From Celeribacter halophilus (GTDB lineage Bacteria > Pseudomonadota > Alphaproteobacteria > Rhodobacterales > Rhodobacteraceae): a DNA stretch of 64,000 nucleotides. The notes beneath the pieces are model-generated. The model was not told the origin of the DNA, ran no database searches, and saw nothing but the letters and a program-made list of their open reading frames with translations. Within the stretch, counting starts at the first letter, position 1. Every line of letters starts with the position of its first letter. Positions 1-11,593 of this stretch are shown in pieces. The stretch covers positions 62,001-126,000 of the forward strand of contig NZ_FORY01000001.1 of assembly GCF_900114135.1 (NCBI RefSeq), read 5' to 3'. The position numbers and the translations under genes were made by a program.

Positions 1-523
1 GAATATGTGTGCGAATCTCATCAGGCCGCACGGACAGAAAGGAAAAGGCGGCGGCGCTGGGCGTGTAGCGCAGCATGTCGAGACATTCCTGCGTTGCGCG
101 TTTGAAGATGATGAGCGCTGTTGCATCGCCTTGCGGAATAAGGCGTTGAATCTCGATGGCGCTTTGGACCAGATCGCAATGTTCGGGGTTACATTCAACG
201 ACGACTAACTTGAAGCGCTCGGCATCAAAATGTGCGCTGACTTCTTCCAAAGAGCGGGCAATGCGCGGATTGAGGGATTTCGTCGTCCCGCGCATGAGGC
301 TGTCCGCCTGCGCTACGCGGCTCAGAATGATCAGGTTGTGGCACGGCAGATTGGTGCGTTGTGCGTCGTGGCCGATCTCGGAAGTAAACTGCGTATATGG
401 CTTGGTGTCATTTGCGGCCCGGAGGTTCCTGCTGGTGCGCTCTTCTTTGGCGGGTGTCCTGATAAAGGGCATGCGCAAGGCGTTCAGAACGCGGGACATA
501 TGGTGCAAAGGGGCAGGGCGCAT
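1..523 (-). CDS. Hypothetical protein, 3' end beyond window
   Basis: An open frame runs from ATG at 523 leftward to the window edge without a stop, giving 174 visible residues. I do not recognise the family. The visible part has alternating hydrophobic strands and helices (around LIILSR, FKLVVVECNP and ALIIFKR), which could be a receiver-like or other alpha/beta fold, but no phosphoacceptor pattern is clear. It is divergent from the TPR regulator-like gene at 796, with 272 bases between the two starts, so both promoters must lie there. The plus-strand frames over the same bases look like shadows, because they lack a credible start and product. Function unknown; coding status is likely but not certain. 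Confidence 0.55.
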   Translation of the reverse strand, partial: MRPAPLHHMSRVLNALRMPFIRTPAKEERTSRNLRAANDTKPYTQFTSEIGHDAQRTNLPCHNLIILSRVAQADSLMRGTTKSLNPRIARSLEEVSAHFDAERFKLVVVECNPEHCDLVQSAIEIQRLIPQGDATALIIFKRATQECLDMLRYTPSAAAFSFLSVRPDEIRTHI

Positions 524-715
524 GAAACACAACTCTCGGGAAATCGTTACTGGAGAGAGCCTTATTGCGGATTTAGAACCGCTTTTTCAGAAACAAATGG
601 TTTCAGAAAGTTGCATAAGGTGGCCTTTGTTTCAAAGCGCTTGCGTAACAATATGTAACACGCGGCAGGTGAGCCGAGTTTGAAACACCAGATTCTCGGA
701 TTTTGTGAAGTTTTA

Positions 716-738
716 AGGGGAATTTTTTCTTTTCCCCT
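716..738. promoter_or_regulatory. Inverted repeat in the leader of the TPR regulator-like gene
   Basis: AGGGGAA (716-722) and TTCCCCT (732-738) are perfect inverted repeats separated by a T-rich spacer. They lie 58 bases before the chosen start at 796. They could be an operator or an mRNA hairpin. No partner protein can be named from the sequence. Confidence 0.35.
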
Positions 739-795
739 ATCTGAAACATGTTACCGTTCTGTCATGACAACAGATTGGTCTGGGGGGGGGGCTGC

Positions 796-2619
796 ATGTT
801 GCCGGACGGGCAAAAACTGGAAGTTTTACAGCGGGAAGTTACGCTCATTCTCGAAAGTGAGGCTTTCGCACGTTCAAAGGCAAACCGTGCATTGCTCGAA
901 TATTTGGCGAAAGAGTGTTTGGCCGGACGAGGTGACGAGATCACCGAATACGGCATTGCGCATGGGCTGCTCGGCAGAGGGGATGAGTTCGATCCCTCGA
1001 CCGATCCGATTGTGCGGGTCCGGATGCGGCGGCTTCGGGAGGCCATCAATGGCTACTATGCGCAACATGGCGATCGCGTCGATCGCCTGATCATCCCGCG
1101 TGGTAGCTATGCCCTGTCGGTGCTACGTGTCGAGAAACCATCGACCGCTGAGCAACAGAACGAAGAGGCGGTGGTTGATAAGGTCGCGCGGGATGATGTG
1201 GCGGGCACAGAGGGTTCTGCACAACCGCCTTCTGACGCGCAGGCCCCCGATAGGCCGAAGATGCGCAAGGTGTTTGGTTTGCGCTTTGTCCTGTTCCTAA
1301 TTGTGGTTTTTGCGGCGGGTGTTTTAGGACATGGCATTTGGCATGTTGTCTTTCCGTCAAGTCCGATTGAAACGGCAAGCACCGAGCCGGGCTATCCGGT
1401 CGTTGCCATCGCGCCGTTCGACAATCTGACGGATCGGGCGGAGAACGACACTTATGAAAAAGATGTGCAGAGACAACTGGCCGGAGACCTCGAACGTTTT
1501 GGGCGCGTGAATGTGCGGGTCTTGAACGCCGATCTCAATAGTGAGCTTGAAGGGGCCGATTATGTCTTGCGCGGTTCGATTCTGAGCCTCGTGGGGCATC
1601 TTGATCTGTCCGTTGCGCTGGTGGATGTCGAGACCGGCGAGGAACTGTTTCAAACCCGAATGTCCGATCCTGTTGATGCGCAGGGGATTTATGCAAGCCT
1701 GCGTGCCGTGTCCCATCGCATGAGCAGTTATCTCGCGGCACAAGGTGGTGTGATCAGTGCGCTTGGCCGACCGGATACGGGCGCGGCGGGGGCACCGGAC
1801 AGCGTCTTTTCCTGTGTTCTTAAGACCGATGCGTTTCTGAGCGATTATAGTCCCGAAAAGTTCCAAACGGCCTATCGGTGTTTCGAGCCTTTCTCGGATA
1901 TACTGGAGACCGATGCGGTTGGCTCTACCTCCTTCGGGACTTTGATGTTGCATTCGGTCCCTGACTTTCAGTTCATGGATACGTCCGGTTTGCCCGAAGC
2001 GATGCAGTCCTCACCCGAGAAGCTCACAGAATATGCGGAAGGTTTTGCGGATCGTTTCCCCGGTTCCGATGTTGTGTTCATCCTTCTGGGCGCGGTTTAC
2101 AATGTCGAAGGCAAAACCGATCTAGCCATCCGTGCCTTGCGTCAGGCGGTAGAGTTGAATCCGGCGAATCCGACTGCTTACGGTGTGCTCTCCTATGCAT
2201 ATTTGTCAGCAGACTTGCTTTATGAAGCCCGCGATGCGGCGTTGAGGGCTATTGATCTGGGCGCCAATGCCTCGGCCTATATGTATCTGCCGGTTCTGGT
2301 GTCCGGCATTGTGCATAAGAACGCGCGCATGGTTGATATGGCCCGCAAGGGCTATGCCGATCAGGTCGGCCCCTCGCGCAATATGCTTTTGCTGGCCGCG
2401 GCATCCATGATCGGAGATCGCGACGAAGTGGAGCGTTTACTCGCAGTGGTAGGCACGCCGGAGGATCCTTTGGCCGAAATCCGGATGTTTGTGCAGGGCG
2501 AGATCGCCCTATCGGCCATCGCGGGGTATCTTGAAAGGGCGGGGCTTGACGTGCCTGAGCCGGATTGCCTGCCTTCCGAGACAGCCAGCGACCCGCAGGG
2601 TTCGCCCTGTGCGCCGTGA
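796..2619 (+). CDS. Membrane-anchored regulator-like protein with TPR region
   Basis: A 607-residue protein. The N-terminal ~110 residues resemble the winged-helix-like segment seen in CadC- or cyclase-like alphaproteobacterial proteins (FDPSTDPIVRVRMRRLR and a GSYAL ending). One hydrophobic segment at about residues 161-182 is the likely membrane anchor. A VVAIAPFDNLTD strand near residue 202 opens a FlgO/TolB-like domain, and TPR helices follow at roughly 425-500 (AIRALRQAVELNPANPTAYG). The likely layout is a cytoplasmic N-terminus and periplasmic TPRs, which suggests a membrane-tethered transcription regulator; this is inference. I chose ATG 796 over 748 because a G-rich Shine-Dalgarno-like run lies just upstream. 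That run is ten consecutive G (782-791), which could slip. Confidence 0.7.
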   Translation: MLPDGQKLEVLQREVTLILESEAFARSKANRALLEYLAKECLAGRGDEITEYGIAHGLLGRGDEFDPSTDPIVRVRMRRLREAINGYYAQHGDRVDRLIIPRGSYALSVLRVEKPSTAEQQNEEAVVDKVARDDVAGTEGSAQPPSDAQAPDRPKMRKVFGLRFVLFLIVVFAAGVLGHGIWHVVFPSSPIETASTEPGYPVVAIAPFDNLTDRAENDTYEKDVQRQLAGDLERFGRVNVRVLNADLNSELEGADYVLRGSILSLVGHLDLSVALVDVETGEELFQTRMSDPVDAQGIYASLRAVSHRMSSYLAAQGGVISALGRPDTGAAGAPDSVFSCVLKTDAFLSDYSPEKFQTAYRCFEPFSDILETDAVGSTSFGTLMLHSVPDFQFMDTSGLPEAMQSSPEKLTEYAEGFADRFPGSDVVFILLGAVYNVEGKTDLAIRALRQAVELNPANPTAYGVLSYAYLSADLLYEARDAALRAIDLGANASAYMYLPVLVSGIVHKNARMVDMARKGYADQVGPSRNMLLLAAASMIGDRDEVERLLAVVGTPEDPLAEIRMFVQGEIALSAIAGYLERAGLDVPEPDCLPSETASDPQGSPCAP

Positions 2620-2657
2620 AGGGTCGGATTTTGCTAGCAGATTTCGAATTAGAATAA

Positions 2658-4986
<2,329 letters not shown>

Positions 4987-5012
4987 TCCGGCATTGCTCC
5001 GCTGGATCACGC

Positions 5013-5042
5013 GCGCCCCTGCTTTTGCGGGGGCGCTTTTTT
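5013..5042 (+). terminator. Rho-independent terminator after katG
   Basis: GCGCCCC (5013-5019) pairs with GGGGCGC (5030-5036), followed by a run of T (5037-5042). It starts 27 bases after the katG stop. Confidence 0.9.
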
Positions 5043-5236
5043 GTGTCAGGGCCGCCAAGGTTCTCTTGTCTGTTCAGTTTTGCGATGTGAGCGTGCGAAT
5101 GTTTTTGCCAATCGCGCCACTGACGGGTTTGCCTATCGTTTTGAGTGAAAGGCTTTATGATCCCTGTGAACTGCGGGGGCCTGTCAATTGGATCAGGGAG
5201 GCAGGCAAGCTGTGACAGAGGAGGCGGCGAAGGGGC

Positions 5237-6997
5237 ATGGTGCGAAGAAAAGGGCTGGTTGCGGCCTGTATTGCTTTGGTGGCGCTGGTCTTACTGTTTC
5301 AGGGAGCGAGCGTTTATTTCTCCACACAGGAACAATCCAAGGCGGCAGGGCGTCTGTCGCTCTATCGCTCCACGGTGATTGCCGAGTTGGAGCGGTTTTC
5401 GCATCTGCCCTATGTGCTGGCCCGCGATCCTTTCGTGCAGGCAACAGCAGAAGGAGGAGATCGCGGCGCGCTGAACATCCGTTTGCGGGGGTTTGCCGCC
5501 CAATCAGGCGTGGATGCGATCTACCTTATGACCACGCAGGGGGAGACCATCTCCGCCTCGAATGCGGGCACGTCTTTGAGTTTCGTCGGGCATAACTATG
5601 CTTTCCGCCCCTATGTGCGCGATGCGCTTGAAGGGCGACAGGGACGATTCTACGGGATCGGCACGACGACGGGCTTGCCGGGCTATTTCATCTCCGAACC
5701 CGTGCGCGATGCGGCGGGGCGTGTGATCGGGGTGATTGCGATCAAGCTTGACCTGACCGATCTTGAGGCCGCGTGGCGTGACGGCGGCGAACAGGTGCTT
5801 CTGGCCAATGACGAGGGCGTAGTGCTGCTGGCGTCGGATGAGGCATGGCGCTACCGGCTCTTGCGGGAGCTGTCCGAGGCCGAACGCGCGCGGATCGAAC
5901 GCGACCGTCAGTTCAGCGGGGCGGATTTGCGGCCTCTGGACTGGGAGCAGCGCGGCGAACGTTCCGCACGGATCGGGGGCGTGGATGTGGTGCATATGGC
6001 AAGCTCCGATCTGCCGCATGGCTGGAGCCTGCATTATTTCGCCAGCCGTGAACGGATTGTGACCTTGAGTTGGCTGGTCACGGCGCTGGCGCTTGGCGTG
6101 GCGGCTGTGGCGGTGATCCTCTACCAACTCAAACGCACGGAGCGGATCGGTGCCGCGCTTAGGCGCTCAGAAGCCGAAGAGGCGGAATTGCGTCTGGCCA
6201 ACGAGCGCCTTGCCGTCGAGATAGAAGAGCGCCGCGCGGCGGAGCGGCGGCTGCAACGCACGCAAAAGGAACTTGAACGCGCGTCCCGACTGGCCGCTCT
6301 TGGGGAGCTGTCGGCCTCGGTGACACATGAATTGGGCCAGCCCATTGCGGCGCTGAAAAACCACATCGCTGCGGCGGAGATCAGTGGTCGATCTGATCCG
6401 GCATTGCTGGCGCATCTGTCAGGCCTGACCGAGCGGATAGAAGGGCTGACACGGCAATTGCGTTTTTTCGCCCGTCCCGGACAGCGCGGACTGGAGCCTG
6501 TCGATCTTGATGTGGCGATGGACGAGGCGCTGGCGCTTGTTGCGCCCAATCTGGAGCGCGCCCATGTGACCTTGTCGCGACGCCGCGCAGATCCGCCGGT
6601 TGTGGTGCAAGGGTCCAAGCTGCGGATCGAGCAGGTCATGACCAATCTCCTGCGCAACGCGATTGATGCGATGGAGGAGGAAAGCGCCGCGCAGCTTGAC
6701 GTGTCGGTGGGCACAGAGCAGGAGGGCGAGGGTGCCGCGATCGGGTGGTTCGAGGTGCGTGACACCGGTCACGGGCTGGGAGCGGCCACGCTGGACGAGC
6801 TTCAGGAGCCTTTCGTCACCCGCCGCGCCTCTGGCGAAGGCATGGGGCTTGGCCTTGCGATTTCGGCCAGTATTGTGCGCGAACACGGCGGACGGCTCGT
6901 GGCGCAGAATGCAGATGAGACAAAAGACGGGGCGGGCGGCGCTGTGTTTCGGGTCGAATTGCCGCTGGTCGGGGATGACGGGGAGGATAAGATATGA
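5237..6997 (+). CDS. dctB: C4-dicarboxylate sensor histidine kinase DctB
   Basis: A 586-residue membrane sensor kinase that detects periplasmic C4-dicarboxylates and phosphorylates DctD. It has an N-terminal transmembrane segment (about 8-29) and a periplasmic double-Cache/PAS-like region (DAIYLMTTQGETISASNAG, GIGTTTGLPGYF). A second transmembrane segment lies near 274-296, then a coiled coil. The DctB-type H-box SVTHELGQPIAALKNH has the phosphoacceptor His near 364. The HATPase motifs are N (TNLLRNAIDAM), G1 (DTGHGLG) and G2 (GMGLGLAIS). Its last four bases overlap the dctD start (ATGA), indicating translational coupling. The TRAP genes dctPQM follow. Confidence 0.93.
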   Translation: MVRRKGLVAACIALVALVLLFQGASVYFSTQEQSKAAGRLSLYRSTVIAELERFSHLPYVLARDPFVQATAEGGDRGALNIRLRGFAAQSGVDAIYLMTTQGETISASNAGTSLSFVGHNYAFRPYVRDALEGRQGRFYGIGTTTGLPGYFISEPVRDAAGRVIGVIAIKLDLTDLEAAWRDGGEQVLLANDEGVVLLASDEAWRYRLLRELSEAERARIERDRQFSGADLRPLDWEQRGERSARIGGVDVVHMASSDLPHGWSLHYFASRERIVTLSWLVTALALGVAAVAVILYQLKRTERIGAALRRSEAEEAELRLANERLAVEIEERRAAERRLQRTQKELERASRLAALGELSASVTHELGQPIAALKNHIAAAEISGRSDPALLAHLSGLTERIEGLTRQLRFFARPGQRGLEPVDLDVAMDEALALVAPNLERAHVTLSRRRADPPVVVQGSKLRIEQVMTNLLRNAIDAMEEESAAQLDVSVGTEQEGEGAAIGWFEVRDTGHGLGAATLDELQEPFVTRRASGEGMGLGLAISASIVREHGGRLVAQNADETKDGAGGAVFRVELPLVGDDGEDKI

Positions 6998-8325
6998 AAG
7001 AGGCCGCATTGCGGGTCTTGGTGGTCGATGACGACAAGGCCATGCGCAGTTCCCTGATGGATCTTCTCAAAGCCGCAGGGCACGAGGTCGAAGCCTTGCC
7101 GCGTGCCGATCAGGTGGTGGCAACACTGCCGGAGATGTTGCCTGATGTCATCCTGTCTGATGTGCGGATGCCGGGCATGTCGGGGCTGGACCTTCTGGCC
7201 GCATTGCCGCCGGACTCGCCGCCGCTGGTGTTGATTTCGGCCCATGGCGATATTGCGACTGCGGTGCAGGCGATGCAGGACGGGGCCTATTCTTTTGTCG
7301 AAAAGCCCTATGAACCACGTCGCCTTCTGACGATTCTCTCCCATGCGGGCGGGCAGCACCGGCTGCATCAGCGCACCGAGCGGCTCAAGGCACGGCTCCG
7401 CGATCTCTCGGGGCTCGACAAGCAATTTCTGGGGCAGTCGTCGGCAACGCGTGCCGTGCGGGAAGAGGTGCTGACGGTTTCGGAAAGTCCGGCCTCTGTG
7501 CTTTTGGTCGGGGAGACCGGCACAGGAAAGGATGTGATCGCCCGTGCGTTGCATGATCTCGGCCCTGACGCGGATGGCCCTTTTGTTGCGCTCAATTGTG
7601 CGACCCTGAGCGCCGAAGGGTTCGAGCGCGAGATGTTTGGCGCGGAAGGTGCGGGGCAAGGGCGGCTTGCGGCAGCGGATGGGGGCACCTTGTTCCTCGA
7701 CGAGGTCTGCGCCTGTCTCTTGCCTGTGCAGACCATGCTTTTGCGGGTGTTGGAGCAGCGCGAGATAACGCCCGTCGGGGCCAGTCAGCCGCGCAAGCTG
7801 ACCTTTCGGGTGATCTCTGCCACCAACGAGGACCCCGAAGCAGCCGTGGAAGCGGGGCAACTCCGGCGCGATGTGCTGCACCGGCTGAACACCATACGGC
7901 TGGACTTGCCGACCTTGCGCGCGCGGCGGGACGATATCCTGATGTTGTTCACCCGTTTCACCGGAGAGTTTGCCCGCGTCTACGAGGTGAGCCTGCCGGA
8001 TTTGGGGGCGGAAGATATGGCCGCGCTGATGGGCCATGACTGGCCCGGAAATGTGCGCGAGCTGCGCAACGTGGCGGAGCGGTTTGTCCTCATGGCGCGG
8101 CGAGGTCAGGCCTCGGTCGCGGCGGCGTTGCAGGCGGATCACGCCACGCAGGTGCCTGATACGTTGCGCGAAGCGGTTGCGGCGTTCGAGCGGGAACTCA
8201 TCGCGCGTGCCTTGCGGGCGCAAAACGGTCGGATGGATGCGGTGGCCGAGGCTCTGGGGATCGGGCGGCGCACGCTCAACGAGAAGATTGTGAAACTGGG
8301 GCTCGACAAAGATGCCCTGTTGTAG
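6994..8325 (+). CDS. dctD: DctD-type response regulator lacking the GAFTGA loop
   Basis: A 443-residue NtrC-family regulator. The receiver has the acidic pair VVDDD and the phosphoacceptor Asp in VILSDVRMPG (near residue 56). An AAA+ domain follows with Walker A GETGTGKD (near 173) and Walker B GGTLFLDEV. The C-terminal Fis-type helix-turn-helix is in ALGIGRRTLNEKI. Between FGAE and GRLAAADGGT the normal GAFTGA loop is missing and the segment is shortened by about nine residues. GAFTGA is the contact to sigma-54, so this protein probably activates or represses without sigma-54. Cotranscribed with dctB by a 4-base overlap; the likely target is the dctPQM promoter just downstream. Confidence 0.9.
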   Translation: MKEAALRVLVVDDDKAMRSSLMDLLKAAGHEVEALPRADQVVATLPEMLPDVILSDVRMPGMSGLDLLAALPPDSPPLVLISAHGDIATAVQAMQDGAYSFVEKPYEPRRLLTILSHAGGQHRLHQRTERLKARLRDLSGLDKQFLGQSSATRAVREEVLTVSESPASVLLVGETGTGKDVIARALHDLGPDADGPFVALNCATLSAEGFEREMFGAEGAGQGRLAAADGGTLFLDEVCACLLPVQTMLLRVLEQREITPVGASQPRKLTFRVISATNEDPEAAVEAGQLRRDVLHRLNTIRLDLPTLRARRDDILMLFTRFTGEFARVYEVSLPDLGAEDMAALMGHDWPGNVRELRNVAERFVLMARRGQASVAAALQADHATQVPDTLREAVAAFERELIARALRAQNGRMDAVAEALGIGRRTLNEKIVKLGLDKDALL

Positions 8326-8327
8326 CT

Positions 8328-8343
8328 CTGCGGAAATCCGCAG
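8328..8343. promoter_or_regulatory. Palindrome between dctD and dctP
   Basis: CTGCGGA-AA-TCCGCAG is a perfect 7-bp-arm inverted repeat just after the dctD stop and about 100 bases before dctP. It could be an operator for the DctD protein or a weak terminator; it has no T-run. I see no sigma-54 -24/-12 pair in this intergenic stretch. Confidence 0.45.
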
Positions 8344-8441
8344 GGCGCGGCGGAGAGTGCGCGCAGATTCCCTCATAGCGGAATTGTGAAGACCGCCGCA
8401 TACTCCCTGACAGACGGTAATTTATGTCTTGGGAGGACATC

Positions 8442-9452
8442 ATGAACAAGTTTTTGGGACGTGCGGCTGTGGCCGCGCTTTGCGTCGGGTTTGCGGGCGA
8501 GGCGATTGCGACGGAATGGAACGTGTCGCTGTGGGGCAAGCGCCGTGCTTTCACCGAGAATGTCGAAAAGCTCGCCGAGCTGGTCGCGGAAAAGACCAAT
8601 GGTGAATTCACCATGAACATTTCCTATGGCGGTCTGTCGAAAAACACCGAGAACCTTGACGGCATTTCCATCGGCGCCTTCGAGATGGCGCAGTTCTGTG
8701 CGGGCTATCACCCTGACAAGAACCCCTCGATCACCGTGCTGGAGCTGCCGTTTCTGGGCGTAGACAATCTCGAACTGGAACGCGACGTGGCAATGGCGGT
8801 GTATAACCATCCGGCTACGGTCAAGGATCTGGCACGCTGGAACGCCAGACTGCTGATGCCGACCCCGCTGCCGCAGTATAACCTTGCAGGTGTGGGCGAT
8901 GCGCCGCATTCCATCGAAGACTTCAAAGGTCTGACCGTGCGCGCCACCGGCGGGATCGGCGCGGCCATGTCGGCTTCCGGTGCTGTGCCGACCTCCATGT
9001 CCGCCACGGAAGTGCGTCAGGCGATGGACAGCGGCGTGATCCGCGCGGCAGCTTTTGCTCCTCACGCGCATATGTCCTTCGGCACGGCGGATATCGCGAC
9101 ATGGTGGACCACCAACCTCAACCCCGGCGCGGTGAACTGTCCGGTCGTGGTCAATATCGACGCTTACGAGATGCTGACCGATGAAGAGCGCGAAGCTCTG
9201 GACAGCTCCGTGGACGAGGCGCTCGACTATTACATCGACTACTATAACGAGCAGACCATGGCCAAATGGGGTCCGCTGATCGAGGAAAAGGGCATCGAAC
9301 AGGTGACCTTCTCGGATGAAGACCTCGAAGCCTTCAAAGAGGCCGCAGCGGCGCCTGCTGCGACGGCCTGGATCACGGAGAACACCAAGCGCGGCCTACC
9401 TGCGCAGGAGCTCTATGATCTTGTCATCGAAACGGTGGCCGCCTCGAAATAA
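8442..9452 (+). CDS. dctP: TRAP transporter solute-binding protein DctP
   Basis: A 336-residue periplasmic binding protein that delivers a C4-dicarboxylate-like substrate to the DctQM membrane complex. The N-terminus MNKFLGRAAVAALCVGFAGE with a cut after AIA is a Sec signal peptide. The body has the DctP-family pattern, including LKGLTVRATGG-like (FKGLTVRATGG) and the Arg that binds the carboxylate in that region. The ATG at 8442 is preceded by GGGAGGA at 8431-8437, so it is preferred over the in-frame 8424. It heads the dctPQM operon directly downstream of dctBD. The substrate is inferred from the regulators; TRAP systems also take other organic acids. Confidence 0.9.
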   Translation: MNKFLGRAAVAALCVGFAGEAIATEWNVSLWGKRRAFTENVEKLAELVAEKTNGEFTMNISYGGLSKNTENLDGISIGAFEMAQFCAGYHPDKNPSITVLELPFLGVDNLELERDVAMAVYNHPATVKDLARWNARLLMPTPLPQYNLAGVGDAPHSIEDFKGLTVRATGGIGAAMSASGAVPTSMSATEVRQAMDSGVIRAAAFAPHAHMSFGTADIATWWTTNLNPGAVNCPVVVNIDAYEMLTDEEREALDSSVDEALDYYIDYYNEQTMAKWGPLIEEKGIEQVTFSDEDLEAFKEAAAAPAATAWITENTKRGLPAQELYDLVIETVAASK

Positions 9453-9472
9453 GAGACGCGCTTGAGTGCTGG

Positions 9473-9503
9473 CCCGTCCTGCGTGTTGCGGGGCGGGTCT
9501 TTT
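9473..9503 (+). terminator. Hairpin between dctP and dctQ, likely partial terminator
   Basis: CCCGTCC (9473-9479) pairs with GGGCGGG (9491-9497, one G-U pair), followed by T-rich bases. In the dctP-dctQ gap it probably raises binding-protein transcript over the membrane genes by attenuation or 3'-end protection. Confidence 0.65.
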
Positions 9504-9531
9504 CGGATTTTCGGACATAAGGGGATAAAGG

Positions 9532-10164
9532 ATGGCGGGAACGGCCACGGTCCTGACAGATGACAGCCGGCTGAGCCGGTTGGATCAGGGACTACACAAA
9601 CTGGAACTGGTGCTGGCGTTCTTGAGCGGCCTGACGGTGTTCGCGCTGATGCTTCTGGCGGTGTTTTCCGTCGGCGGGCGCAATTTCTTCAATCAGCCGC
9701 TGCCGGGCTATGTGGACTGGATCCAACAGGCCATGCCGCTCATCGCCTTCATGGGGATTTCCTACACCCAGCGCAACGGCGGTCATGTGCGGATGGACAT
9801 GCTGGTGGGTGCGCTGAAAGGCCGTCCGCTCTATATCGCGGAACTGATCACCACCTTTGCGATGTTCGTCTTCATGGTGCTGATGGTCTGGGGCACATGG
9901 GCACATTTCCAGCGCAGTTTTGATTTCTCCATGCCGATGTGGAGTCGTGACAGTTCGATGGATATCAGCTTGCCGCTCTGGCCTGCCAAGCTTCTGGCCC
10001 CTGTGGCTTTCGGGGTGCTGACGGTGCGTCTGATGCTTCAGATCGCGGCCTATATTCGGGCGATCATTCTGGGCACTGAACATCCGGTGGCGGTGCCGTT
10101 GGTGCTTGATATGGCCACACAGGCCGCGATGGAGGCTGAACACGTCTCCGGCAAAGACGATTGA
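9532..10164 (+). CDS. dctQ: TRAP transporter small permease DctQ
   Basis: A 210-residue protein with four hydrophobic segments (for example LVLAFLSGLTVFALMLLAV, YIAELITTFAMFVFMVLM and LLAPVAFGVLTVRLMLQ), the expected layout of the small TRAP subunit. The motif region GYVDWIQQAMPLIAFMGISY is typical of the family. It sits between the binding protein and the large permease. ATG 9532 follows a purine-rich ggggataaagg. Confidence 0.9.
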   Translation: MAGTATVLTDDSRLSRLDQGLHKLELVLAFLSGLTVFALMLLAVFSVGGRNFFNQPLPGYVDWIQQAMPLIAFMGISYTQRNGGHVRMDMLVGALKGRPLYIAELITTFAMFVFMVLMVWGTWAHFQRSFDFSMPMWSRDSSMDISLPLWPAKLLAPVAFGVLTVRLMLQIAAYIRAIILGTEHPVAVPLVLDMATQAAMEAEHVSGKDD

Positions 10165-10174
10165 GGGAATGGAT

Positions 10175-11575
10175 ATGGATCCTATTGAAATCGGTCTGAT
10201 CGTCTCCGGCGGTCTTCTTGTTATGGTGGTTCTCGGCATGCGGGTGGCCTTTGCTGCCGGTCTTGCAGGGATGGTGGGCCTCATCTGGATTTTCTGGTCG
10301 AAGAAAGGCTACGATCCCGAGGCCTTCGGCTGGGCCTTGACGGTGGCGGCCAAGACGGCGGGGCAGGTGCCCCATTCGAAAGTGTCGTCTCAGGCACTCT
10401 CGCTCATCCCGACCTTTATCCTGATCGGCTATCTCGCCTATTACGCGGGGCTGACCAAGGCGCTGTTCACGGCGGCCAAGCGGTGGATCGCGTGGGTTCC
10501 GGGTGGTCTGGCTGTGGCGACCGTGTTTGCGACAGCGGGCTTTTCCGCCGTGTCGGGCGCGTCGATTGCGACCTCTGCCGTGTTTGCCCGCATCGCCATC
10601 CCCGAGATGATCGAAGCCGGCTATAACAAGAAATTCGCCGCAGGTGTTGTTGCCGCAGGGGGCACATTGGCCTCGCTGATCCCTCCGTCGACGATCTTGG
10701 TGATCTACGCCATCATCGTGGAGCAGGACGTGGGCAAGCTCTTGCTGGCGGGCTTTCTGCCGGGCATGTTCTCGGCCTTTGTCTATGCCGCGCTGATTGT
10801 GGGTATGTCCGTGGCGATCAAGGGCTTTGGTCCGGCGGTTGGCGGCTTTACATGGAAGGAACGCTTTAAGTCCCTGCCTCCGGCTGCGCCGATCATGATC
10901 GTTGTGCTGACCATCGTGCTGTTCGTCTACAACCCGTTCGGCGGAGAGGCTTGGGGAACGCCGACCGAAGGCGGTGCGATTGGCGCTTTCGTGGTCTTCC
11001 TGATGGCGGTCTATAAAGGCATGCGTTGGGGCCAGTTCCGTGACGCGCTTTTGGAGACGGCGAAGCTTTCGGTGATGATTTTCACCATCATCTGGGGCGT
11101 GTTGATCTATGTGCGGTTTCTGGGCTTTGCCGACCTGCCGGGCGCGTTTGCGGACTGGCTGACCTCGCTGACCATGTCGCCCATGCTGATCCTTGTGTGC
11201 ATCCTTCTGGCCTATGCCGTGTTGGGGATGTTCATGGATGCCATCGGGATGCTGCTCCTGACCTTGCCTGTGGTTTATCCGGCGGTGATGGCGCTCAATG
11301 GTGGCGAAACCGTTGCGGCGGCGGATGCGGCCTTTGGCATGTCAGGGCCGATGTGTGCGATCTGGTTCGGTATTCTTGTGGTGAAAATGGCAGAGTTCTG
11401 TCTGATCACCCCGCCGATCGGTCTCAACTGTTTCGTGGTTGCGGGCGTGCGTGACGATCTGTCCGTGCAGGATGTGTTCAAAGGCGTGACGCCGTTCTTC
11501 ATCGCGGATGCGATTACCATCGCGCTTCTGGTGAGTTTCCCGATGATCGTGCTCTGGCTGCCAATGCAGGCTTGA
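10175..11575 (+). CDS. dctM: TRAP transporter large permease DctM
   Basis: A 466-residue integral membrane protein with about a dozen hydrophobic helices. It forms the sodium-coupled transport channel of the TRAP complex in the inner membrane. Family signatures include LIPPSTILVIYAI and DAIGMLLLTLPVVYP. I chose ATG 10175 rather than 10169 because GAGGGA at 10163-10168 is then at proper spacing. The longer frame upstream runs through dctQ. It is the last gene of the operon and is followed by a strong hairpin. Confidence 0.92.
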   Translation: MDPIEIGLIVSGGLLVMVVLGMRVAFAAGLAGMVGLIWIFWSKKGYDPEAFGWALTVAAKTAGQVPHSKVSSQALSLIPTFILIGYLAYYAGLTKALFTAAKRWIAWVPGGLAVATVFATAGFSAVSGASIATSAVFARIAIPEMIEAGYNKKFAAGVVAAGGTLASLIPPSTILVIYAIIVEQDVGKLLLAGFLPGMFSAFVYAALIVGMSVAIKGFGPAVGGFTWKERFKSLPPAAPIMIVVLTIVLFVYNPFGGEAWGTPTEGGAIGAFVVFLMAVYKGMRWGQFRDALLETAKLSVMIFTIIWGVLIYVRFLGFADLPGAFADWLTSLTMSPMLILVCILLAYAVLGMFMDAIGMLLLTLPVVYPAVMALNGGETVAAADAAFGMSGPMCAIWFGILVVKMAEFCLITPPIGLNCFVVAGVRDDLSVQDVFKGVTPFFIADAITIALLVSFPMIVLWLPMQA

Positions 11576-11593
11576 GCAGGCGTCCAAATATGA

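Noticed and set aside
6802-8376. A 524-codon open frame opposite dctD
   Set aside because: Antisense shadow of the dctB-dctD coding region; the plus-strand proteins have clear motifs throughout.
8326-8441. A sigma-54 promoter for dctP
   Set aside because: No TGGC-type -24 with properly spaced TTGC-type -12 is visible, and the adjacent DctD lacks GAFTGA.
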